DNA from: Candidatus Cloacimonadota bacterium
GTDB lineage: Bacteria; Cloacimonadota; Cloacimonadia; Cloacimonadales; Cloacimonadaceae
Assembly (NCBI GenBank): GCA_023228285.1
Contig: JALOBM010000020.1
Coordinates: 1-31,481 of the forward strand
Length of the DNA stretch: 31,481 nt
Direction: 5' to 3'
In this document: in pieces, positions 25,401-31,481 of the stretch
Layout of the letters: each line of letters opens with the position of its first letter
How positions within the stretch are numbered: the stretch's first letter is position 1
Notes under the pieces: model-generated
Database searches by the model: none
What the model was told of the DNA's origin: nothing
Seen by the model: the letters and a program-made list of their open reading frames with translations, nothing else
Translations under genes and position numbers: made by a program

Positions 25401-25774
25401 GCAAAGTTCATGTAGCTGTTTTTGCTAAGTGCCGTTACAGCTTCATCTATGCGATCATCCGAGTCCAAATATAAGCGGTAAATATTCTGCAGGTACACGC
25501 CCTTATCATTCCATTCTGGAACCTGTACATAGGGATGCGCCTGTATTAGGTTAACAATCTTAAATTCCCTGGCGATGGCATCGAAACTTGCAATCCCGGT
25601 GTGCACAACTCCGTCTTGAATTGTATATTCCAGCTTGCCGTCGATATTTGGGATGGCTTCTGTGGTAAAACAGCCAATTATGGTGCGGGATTTGAACCAT
25701 TCAGGATCAAATTTCACAGCAAAAGCTGCAGCGCTGACGATGATCAGCATTAAGAATATTATCAGCTTTTTCAT
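22487..25774 (-). CDS. Secreted subtilisin-like serine protease with beta-propeller repeats and sorting domain
   Basis: 1095 residues from ATG 25774, after TGAGGT; the longer frame to 25828 begins in the -35 box. Signal peptide 1-19 (KKLIIFLMLIIVSAAAFA). An N-terminal region of about 130 residues resembles a propeptide. S8 catalytic residues: Asp172 (AITDSGVKWNHPDL), His244 (NEHGTHVAG), Asn337 (AAAGNE) and Ser404 (GGTSMASP). A linker beta domain follows. Residues about 610-990 hold FG-GAP/VCBS-like repeats with calcium-loop patterns such as DINNDGTKEVVFAD, DLNGDGVMEIILL and DVDGDDDLDIVVPD. The last 85 residues from YPNPFNPTTNISF to SGLYFYRMKSG are a FlgD-like sorting domain. It is probably an extracellular protease for protein-degrading growth. 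Confidence 0.93.
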   Translation of the reverse strand: MKKLIIFLMLIIVSAAAFAVKFDPEWFKSRTIIGCFTTEAIPNIDGKLEYTIQDGVVHTGIASFDAIAREFKIVNLIQAHPYVQVPEWNDKGVYLQNIYRLYLDSDDRIDEAVTALSKNSYMNFAELEAINREKFVPNDPMLPSQYTHPLLQSFDAWDYVTGSHDVVVAITDSGVKWNHPDLAGNVWINPAESPGMSINWEAGTITGGNGQDAGEGGNKIDDLVGWDFKENDNNPLQTYPTNEHGTHVAGCAAAVGNNGIGVVGTAPNVSILSCKGSPSNSASSGVEFAYDQMKYSAEVGAHIINASWGGPGSGAYPNSIVNYVTDLGAVVVAAAGNEDTEHNNTYQDYPADCTNALNVAATNNVDMKASFSDYGDPIDICAPGDNILSTIIADNGYTQLGGTSMASPIVAGVAALVKSLHPEMSSEDIRFRLMATADPIDDLNPNYIGKLGTGRVNSFTATMYDKIPNISMPSMTLTELEGDGDGIPNPGETVTLNIQLENGMTGLGILWKDAHDLTAALRTNYPGVTIIDSVSTYGNGGWLYAASTAWSNSPYKFSTVADLPSEPIPFELVITSNNAGPFPYRKVIPIQVELSLLQSGWPFETGGAPQGSAIIADINNDGTKEVVFADQLGKIHVRNATNQNALTGFPLTLEAPVVSSIAMSEAQNDGSRVFAASLSNNKIVAFNSNGEILFTQAAGATLRSGPVISKMQNSGAEMITVVAQNGQLHVLDFNGDSAPNYPVNLGAVYMVQPAIADLNGDGVMEIILLSLNGALNAIDANTGANISGFPVSTVSGSSQNSITVANLDADEHPELLIATSTTGFLYALNHDGSVMFQKTITGQIKSSPIIADVNNDNQKEIIIISVNGSVYVMNTDGTDLPGMPISVGANVESTPVVARFDGSDMAGIIFGDSTGKLHSVRIDGTESPNFPIKLSGNVKISAALSDVDGDDDLDIVVPDNSAFYVIDIKRPISCLEWLCYLGEYGRTGNAMNPVPNSDQVAEINSTTLYGAYPNPFNPTTNISFSLKDAGEVSLDIYNQKGQKVRSLLKGILPSGKHQMVWNGTDDNGNGVASGLYFYRMKSGKYSSTRKMILMK

Positions 25775-25799
25775 GGATACCTCAAAATGAATTTTTATC

Positions 25800-25828
25800 A
25801 TACTATATGTATCAGGTGATATCGTCAA
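25800..25828 (-). promoter_or_regulatory. Promoter of the secreted protease gene
   Basis: On the minus strand TTGACG (25823-25828), 17-base spacer, TAGTAT (25800-25805). Start point expected near 25793, leaving about 20 bases of leader before the start at 25774. Confidence 0.6.
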
Positions 25829-25853
25829 GACCTTTTTTAGTAGTAGATGGACG

Positions 25854-27950
25854 CTAGTACTGGATAAGCTCTTCTTTTTTCTTGTAGTTATGGATATATT
25901 TATATCTCAATAATTCATGTTTGGCGTCACTTAGAACCGGATCCTCGGCTACAATTCTAAAAGCATCCATTCTGGCAACCTGCAAGATGGCTTGATCTTG
26001 CAGCAGATTAGCATGCTTGAACTGGGGCATACCGGATTGCTCCAAACCAAACAACTCTCCAGGTCCGCGTAATTCCAGATCCTTCTCCGCAATCACAAAA
26101 CCATCGTTTGTACTGCTCATGGTATGCAACCTTTCACGGGCGATTCGGGAGATCGGCTGATGCCAGATCAAAAAACAATATGCCTGAGCCTCACCTCTGC
26201 CCACTCTGCCCCGTAACTGATGCAACTGCGCCAAACCAAAGCGCTCCGCATGCTCAATCACCATTACACTGGCATTGGCAACGTCCACTCCTACTTCGAT
26301 AACAGTGGTGGATACCAGGATTTGGATCAAATTCTCCTTGAACCTGCGCATAATGGCGTCTTTTTCTAATGCGGGCATTCTGCCGTGGATCAATTCCACC
26401 TTGTAGTCCGGATACTCTTTATCCTTCAGATACTCATAAAGCCGTTGAGCATCCAGCAAAGCCAGCTTTTCACTCTCTTCCACCAAAGGGCACACAAAAT
26501 ATACCTGCCTGCCTTGCCGCAATTCCGCTCTCACCTCGCTAAACACAGTATTTAGCTTGCGATCAGACCGGATATAGGTTTGCACAGGTTTACGTCCCTT
26601 GGGCATCTCATCTATGCGGCTTACTTCCAGATCGCCATAAACCGTCATTGCCAAAGAGCGTGGGATGGGCGTAGCCGAAAGATACAGGAGGTCTGGCTTG
26701 CCTTGAGTCTTTGCCAGTTTGGCACGTTGTTCCACTCCAAACCGATGCTGCTCGTCCACCACCACTATGCCCAATTGTTTAAACACGATATCCTTTTGGA
26801 TCAAAGCGTGTGTTCCCACCACTATCTGCGCGCGTCCTACGGCTATACTATGTTTGATCTCAGCCTTACCCTTGTAATTGCCGCCCTTCAGCAATACTAT
26901 TTCTACGGGAAGACCCTCCAACATCATACAGATGCTTTGATAGTGCTGATCTGCCAGAATCTCTGTAGGTGCCATCATCGCTGCCTGATAACCGTTTTCT
27001 ACTGCCAGAAGCATGGCAAAAAGGCTCACAACAGTCTTACCGCTGCCCACATCTCCCTGTATTAGCCTGGACATCTGTTTCTTGGAACACATATCGGTAA
27101 ATATCTCCCGTACCACTCGCTTCTGAGCTCCGGTCAATGCGAACTTCAGCCTGTTCTTGAGTGCCGTAGTTAGCTCTCGCTTATTAATAAATTCGATGCC
27201 CAATACCTGTTCATTATGATGTAGCTTGTGCCTTGCCCACAGGATTTGTGAATACAAAAATTCCTCGTAAGCAAAGCGTCTTCGGCATTGATTTATCAAG
27301 TCCGGTTTCTGACCAAAGTGAACTATCTGCAAAGCTTCTCTGCGAACGGGAAAGCCATACTTTTCCAAGATAAAGTCCGGCAGACTCTCCTCGATTTGTG
27401 CGGCATACAAGGAAAAAGCGTTCAAGATTATCCTGCGCATCATTATCTGACTGATACCTTCCGTGAGAGAATAAATCGGCAGCATTGTGCGTTTTCGCCA
27501 AAAATCCTCCTCTGAATCATCAGTTAGAATCTCGAAAGTAGGATGCGTCATCTGCAATTCTCCCCCAAATGAAGATAGTAATCCGCTTAACCAGATCGTA
27601 TCTCCGGGTCGGAACATGGTCAAATACCCAGGCGGATAACTAAACCACGCGCAAACCAAACCGATCAGTCCATCACTCACTCCTACATGAAGGATTTTCT
27701 TGCCTTTGGCACTTTGCTTTGTGTCTACCCAGGAGATTTGTGCAGTAAGTGATACCATCTCGCCTACTTGCATATCTGCCAAACTTGGATTCACAATTCT
27801 GCTAATGTAATTCCGCGGAAAATACTCCATCAAATCCCCTATCGTATTGATGCCGAGTTTGGCCAACTTCCGGGCACGATACTCTCCCACTCCTTTCACA
27901 TACATCACGGAGCTGTTCAAGGCATTTTCCGCTTTCTTCTCTTTTGGCAT
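25854..27950 (-). CDS. recG: ATP-dependent DNA helicase RecG
   Basis: 698 residues from ATG 27950 (a GTG at 27965 would add five). RecG reverses stalled forks and branch-migrates Holliday junctions. The N-terminal wedge/OB region includes MYVKGVGEYRARKLAKLGI and PRNYISR. Helicase motifs: LIQGDVGSGKTVVS (Walker A), MAPTEILADQHY, VVDEQHRFGVEQR (DEQH box), YLSATPIPRSLA, and TTVIEVGVDVANASVMVIEH with QLRGRVGRG (motif VI). It ends with the usual C-terminal domain (LRGPGELFGLEQSG). It stands alone, 25 bases upstream of the protease promoter, with no clear ribosome binding site. Confidence 0.96.
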   Translation of the reverse strand: MPKEKKAENALNSSVMYVKGVGEYRARKLAKLGINTIGDLMEYFPRNYISRIVNPSLADMQVGEMVSLTAQISWVDTKQSAKGKKILHVGVSDGLIGLVCAWFSYPPGYLTMFRPGDTIWLSGLLSSFGGELQMTHPTFEILTDDSEEDFWRKRTMLPIYSLTEGISQIMMRRIILNAFSLYAAQIEESLPDFILEKYGFPVRREALQIVHFGQKPDLINQCRRRFAYEEFLYSQILWARHKLHHNEQVLGIEFINKRELTTALKNRLKFALTGAQKRVVREIFTDMCSKKQMSRLIQGDVGSGKTVVSLFAMLLAVENGYQAAMMAPTEILADQHYQSICMMLEGLPVEIVLLKGGNYKGKAEIKHSIAVGRAQIVVGTHALIQKDIVFKQLGIVVVDEQHRFGVEQRAKLAKTQGKPDLLYLSATPIPRSLAMTVYGDLEVSRIDEMPKGRKPVQTYIRSDRKLNTVFSEVRAELRQGRQVYFVCPLVEESEKLALLDAQRLYEYLKDKEYPDYKVELIHGRMPALEKDAIMRRFKENLIQILVSTTVIEVGVDVANASVMVIEHAERFGLAQLHQLRGRVGRGEAQAYCFLIWHQPISRIARERLHTMSSTNDGFVIAEKDLELRGPGELFGLEQSGMPQFKHANLLQDQAILQVARMDAFRIVAEDPVLSDAKHELLRYKYIHNYKKKEELIQY

Positions 27951-27965
27951 GATGCTACTCTGCAC

Positions 27966-28515
27966 AAAGCTATGCTTTTGTCAACCTGATTGCGCTTTCC
28001 TTCTTCAAACCGTTTAGCGCTTCCGCATAAATATAATGCATAGCCGAAAGGTGCTCTATCGTTGAAAATTCATCAAACCTGCTCATTTTCTGTCCATATA
28101 GATGCACTGAAGATAGAACAGCGGTCCTCGTAACGCAGCTTTCCGCAGCTCCGATCCGTAACTGAGGAATCCGATCCTCCGATCAGGCTTTTCTCTTACA
28201 CATTATCTCACTCTATACGCAGCAAAGATCTATAGGGATTTATATCCCCTTATATACTCTATATGGCGGACAGCATTGGGACAAATTCCAAACAATATCC
28301 TCGAGAGCCTTAGGGTATTGATTAAAGTAAAGGACGTAAATCCCGCACTCCAAGCTGCAATGCTCTGAATAACACAAGTGCATCAGCTATATTGCATAAT
28401 ATCGCTTGACACATTTAATGATCCAAGAAATGCTTGCATTGTAATGTAATAACGCGAGCATATCAATCGAAATGCAAGCAACTGATTTTTTTGAACACCA
28501 ATTAAGGAGAAGAAA
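27966..28515. other. Gene-free divergent region between recG and the beta-helix gene
   Basis: No credible ORF. It holds dispersed-repeat copy B (28199-28289) and three CCGATC words at 28151-28183. TTGACA boxes occur on both strands (27979-27984 minus, 28406-28411 plus), but neither has a recognisable -10 at 16-18 bases, so no promoter is called. Confidence 0.5.
28199..28289 (+). repeat. Dispersed intergenic repeat, copy B
   Basis: Matches the reverse complement of 5383-5469 with small indels. The inner hairpin GGGAT-TTAT-ATCCC (28234-28247) is stronger here than in copy A. It points toward the beta-helix gene, ending about 225 bases before its likely start. Confidence 0.75.
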
Positions 28516-28534
28516 ATGACACACCCAAACCCGA

Positions 28535-28544
28535 CCCCCCCCCC
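28535..28544 (+). repeat. Run of ten C between the best start codon and the gene frame
   Basis: AAGGAG (28504-28509) is followed after 6 bases by ATG 28516. That frame reads 12 codons (MTHPNPTPPPLW) across the C-run and stops at TAG 28552-28554. With 8 or 11 C the same ATG would read straight into the long secreted-protein frame. Confidence 0.85.
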
Positions 28545-28547
28545 TTT

Positions 28548-31361
28548 ATGGTAGTAATGCCTAAGTTATTACTGCTATTTGTCTTAATCCTTGTAGGTGG
28601 CTCTTTATCTGCCTATAACCTGTATGTGGCTCCCAACGGGAATCCATTCAATGCTGATGGATCTATTGGTAACCCATATCCTTCTATCCAGCAAGCAATT
28701 GATCATGCCTTCGACGATAGTTTACTGGAGAATGTATCTGGTACAGAGGTTGTAATCAATCTGGCAGATAACCCTCAAGGCTATCAAGAAGCCTTATCAA
28801 TTGTTTACTACACTTCTAGTACGATCTTTCACAATGTGCAGGATATAGTTATTAGAAGTAGTTCAAATCAGCCACAAAACTGTGTTCTGAAGATTCCTGA
28901 GACCGCAGAGCAAGGCATTCTGGTTTCAGGCGTTGCACAAAGCAGGTTAATGATTCAGGGACTCAGTCTTGAAAACCACTCTGTTAGTATTACCCAGCAT
29001 GGAATACTCCTATATAATGATCCTTCAATTATCAATCCTCCCACCCTTGAAATGGAGAAATTCCATATAGACAATTGCATGTTCAATGATTTCCCTGTGG
29101 TTATTAATGCAATTCAATTAGCCTACATTGATACTTTTAAAGTGGTAAACTCCTTTTTTAATGAAGAGATTCCTGGCCTACCCCACAGAGGGATAACTAT
29201 GTATTCTATCTCAATGTCAGACAATGCTGTCATCACCGGAAACATCATTAAGGAAGAGGATGATAGTGGCGTTAATCCTGATCCAGCAGCATTTATCTCG
29301 TTAGGAAGATTCCATAGCGTCGAATTTAGTGATAACGATTGTAACAACACAGCAGTAAAACTTGACGGTTCAGATGAATTGGTTGTAGAGAACAACACAT
29401 TCATCAATTCTCCTCTAGAAGTTGGAGGAGAGATTGAACTACTTTGTAAAGGAAATACATTCGCTTCTGGCAGCGAACTTCCTTACAATAATTATGCACT
29501 GAAGATTGCAAAGGATACATCTGAACAGCTTGAAGTATGTTATAACCTCTTTTTTGATTGTTATAATTCAATTTACTTCGATCAATGGGATGGAGAGTAC
29601 AGTTTAAGGAATCTAAACAATTACATTTACAAGAATGCATTCATAGACTGCGAGAAGGTTCTGAATGTGAGATTGGGATGGACTCCATATGCATACCCAC
29701 CAATTACTTCATTTAGAGACAATCTATATTATGGTTCTTATTCAGAGCTTTTTACAATCACGAATGAGTATTATGAACCATATCAATTAACTGGTAATTC
29801 AAGAATTCCCATTTCCTTTTCCCATTTCAGCAATGGATTGACTAATGCTGGATCTCTTGATCTCGATGCTGGTAGTGTATCATATGGTAATCCATATATT
29901 AGCGTAAATTCTCAAACTTACAATTATGAATTAGTTTGGGATCATAATAACAAAAGCCCCCTTATCAATACCGGATGCCCTGAGATTGACGGAGTAGTCC
30001 AAGCTGATCCCGACGGCACTCCTCCGGATATCGGGGCCAGGCACTATCCCCATCATCACCGGAAGTATTTCGATAGAACAGATGGAACCGGAATATACTG
30101 GTTATCGTTCCCCGTGGTTGATGACAGAAGCCAAACGGATGGAACATATTGGAATGAATTGGGATACCTGTTTCATGATAACATGTATGAGCCTGATCAA
30201 GCACTTATAGGAGTTCACTGGAGTTATGATACAGAGATAGATAAAATGTCTTATGATCAATGGACATTACAATGGCTCAACACAGGCCACACAGCGGAAC
30301 AGCCCAAGGGCTACAAGGTGAAGTTCAATACGGATGAAACCATCAATCCTGTAATTGTGAACGGTTTCAAGGCCGATCCGGATGTTACTCCGGTAGCCTG
30401 GGTGGAGGAGTATCTTCACAATGGCCAGATGCAGGACTTTGTAAATTCGATCGGTTACTTTGTTCCGGAGACCCAGGAAGCCGGGTATGCTTTATCCCGC
30501 TATCTTCCCAGAAGTACCCGCTTTACATATCTGGATTATGTCCACACCATCAAGACTCGGAATTGGAGTACCTACAGGATCTCTGAAGAGATGAATAGTC
30601 CCTGGGTCATAGACCCCAATACTTACACTCTTTCGGAAGGCGACATGGTGGAGCTCTTACTGCTCCCTGGAGCACCTGAAGAGATGTATTGGAATACCGG
30701 TTTGCACGTAGCTCCGCGTGAACGACCCCGCGCCACAGCATTCGGCTATGAGGAAAAGCTGGATTACACAAGCTTGATAGTAGAGTTTGATCCGGATAAT
30801 CTTCCTCAGGAGGTCGCAGTATTCGTCGATGGGGAATGCAAAGGTGCCTCGGTAGTGGAGAGTACTGTAGTCGATATCTGCGTGTATCCGGATGAAGCAA
30901 AATCCGGCGGAGAACCGAGTATCGTGTTCTATTACGACGGTAAGGGTGCAAAAGCCGCCCAGGGCTGGAAGATCTACAATCCCCAGACTATGGTATTTGA
31001 GGACGGAATATTACGGTTGAACGGAGAAGAAAAGTACAGCTATGTCTCTTTCAATCACAAAACTGGCGATAGCCCTGTTCCTTTGGTAACTGCTTTGGAT
31101 CAGAATTATCCCAATCCTTTCAATCCAATCACGAATATATCTTTCGTTTTGGGCTCGGATATGCCGGTGAAATTGGATGTTTTCAACATAAAGGGACAAA
31201 GAGTTACCACACTATGCGACCAGGATTTGCCCAAAGGTAAACACAGCATTCAATGGAGCGGTAGAGACATTGCCAACCGCCCTGTTGCCTCAGGTATATA
31301 TTTCTATCGGCTCAGCAGTCCGGATGGAGTTCAAACCCGCAAGATGATGCTGATGAAGTGA
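28548..31361 (+). CDS. Large secreted beta-helix protein with C-terminal sorting domain
   Basis: 937 residues from ATG 28548, or 934 from ATG 28557, which gives a clean signal peptide (PKLLLLFVLILVGGSLSA) and lies 2 bases after the leader stop. Neither ATG has its own ribosome binding site; the good site serves ATG 28516, out of frame by the C-run. The mature start YVAPNGNPFNADG and NPYPSIQQAIDHA mark a pectate-lyase-like right-handed beta-helix through about residue 490, ending at PDGTPPDIGARHY. A domain of unknown role follows (YWLSFPVVDD onward), then the sorting domain from YPNPFNPITNISFVL to ASGIYFYRLSSPDG. It is probably a surface or released protein binding or degrading a polysaccharide; no catalytic residues were identified. 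Confidence 0.88.
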   Translation: MVVMPKLLLLFVLILVGGSLSAYNLYVAPNGNPFNADGSIGNPYPSIQQAIDHAFDDSLLENVSGTEVVINLADNPQGYQEALSIVYYTSSTIFHNVQDIVIRSSSNQPQNCVLKIPETAEQGILVSGVAQSRLMIQGLSLENHSVSITQHGILLYNDPSIINPPTLEMEKFHIDNCMFNDFPVVINAIQLAYIDTFKVVNSFFNEEIPGLPHRGITMYSISMSDNAVITGNIIKEEDDSGVNPDPAAFISLGRFHSVEFSDNDCNNTAVKLDGSDELVVENNTFINSPLEVGGEIELLCKGNTFASGSELPYNNYALKIAKDTSEQLEVCYNLFFDCYNSIYFDQWDGEYSLRNLNNYIYKNAFIDCEKVLNVRLGWTPYAYPPITSFRDNLYYGSYSELFTITNEYYEPYQLTGNSRIPISFSHFSNGLTNAGSLDLDAGSVSYGNPYISVNSQTYNYELVWDHNNKSPLINTGCPEIDGVVQADPDGTPPDIGARHYPHHHRKYFDRTDGTGIYWLSFPVVDDRSQTDGTYWNELGYLFHDNMYEPDQALIGVHWSYDTEIDKMSYDQWTLQWLNTGHTAEQPKGYKVKFNTDETINPVIVNGFKADPDVTPVAWVEEYLHNGQMQDFVNSIGYFVPETQEAGYALSRYLPRSTRFTYLDYVHTIKTRNWSTYRISEEMNSPWVIDPNTYTLSEGDMVELLLLPGAPEEMYWNTGLHVAPRERPRATAFGYEEKLDYTSLIVEFDPDNLPQEVAVFVDGECKGASVVESTVVDICVYPDEAKSGGEPSIVFYYDGKGAKAAQGWKIYNPQTMVFEDGILRLNGEEKYSYVSFNHKTGDSPVPLVTALDQNYPNPFNPITNISFVLGSDMPVKLDVFNIKGQRVTTLCDQDLPKGKHSIQWSGRDIANRPVASGIYFYRLSSPDGVQTRKMMLMK

Positions 31362-31394
31362 TGAGACCTGTAAATAATAAGCATGAAATCAATA

Positions 31395-31431
31395 CCCTCC
31401 GCTTGCCCCTAGGGGCGGGCGGAGGGCTCTT
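31395..31431 (+). terminator. Rho-independent-type terminator of the beta-helix gene
   Basis: Arms CCCTCCGC (31395-31402) and GCGGAGGG (31419-31426) enclose a second stem GCCCC/GGGGC (31405-31416); the tail is CTCTTTA. It lies 34 bases after the stop. The short U-tract makes it slightly atypical. The remaining 50 bases to the window end show no gene. Confidence 0.8.
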
Positions 31432-31481
31432 TACGCTTCAGCTTATAGCTGTGTGGGCATTGTGTATCTTTTGTGTGAATA

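Noticed and set aside
28151..28183. CCGATC repeats as a CRISPR or iteron array
   Set aside because: Only three short words with irregular spacing; no regular repeat-spacer pattern and no cas or rep gene.

Overview
The window looks like a chromosomal segment of a Gram-negative-type bacterium close to Candidatus Cloacimonadota (Cloacimonetes) or another FCB-group lineage. The basis is three secreted proteins ending in YPNPF-type C-terminal sorting domains, ADP-heptose (LPS core) genes, an ornithine-racemase-like enzyme, and AT-leaning intergenic DNA. The lineage is inferred from protein style; no 16S or other marker is present.

Layout. (1) 1-2466, plus strand: the end of a sugar transferase gene cut by the window edge, then a secreted fibronectin-type protein. 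(2) 2814-4813, minus strand: a two-gene operon of a cobalamin-binding protein with the residues of the CarH light-sensing fold, followed with ATGA overlap by a soluble histidine kinase, under a consensus sigma70 promoter. (3) 4873-5648: a long gene-free stretch with a candidate small RNA, a terminator, homopolymer tracts, an inverted repeat and one copy of a dispersed repeat. (4) 5649-7275, plus strand: a promoter, a GNAT acetyltransferase and an ornithine-racemase-like enzyme. (5) 7329-22311, minus strand: 17 tightly packed, mostly overlapping genes read in the order der, plsY, purF, hldE kinase, hldE adenylyltransferase, rseC-like, folB, folK, glmU-like, HIT, LytR_C protein, rsfS, argS, rimI, nadB, tmk, ctpA-like, followed by a response regulator. 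(6) 22487-25774, minus strand: a large secreted subtilisin-like protease with its own promoter and terminator. (7) 25854-27950, minus strand: recG. (8) 27966-28515: gene-free, with the second copy of the dispersed repeat. (9) 28516-31361, plus strand: a large secreted beta-helix protein whose best start codon is separated from the reading frame by a run of ten C, followed by a strong terminator.

The long operon mixes housekeeping jobs: GTPase, phospholipid, purine, folate, NAD, dTMP, tRNA charging, ribosome silencing, UDP-GlcNAc and heptose. It ends with a processing protease and a response regulator. The most interesting parts are the B12 sensor-kinase pair (possible light or B12-status sensing without a DNA-binding domain), the poly-C tract that could phase-vary a surface protein, and the roughly 90-bp repeat found in opposite orientation in the two largest gene-free regions.
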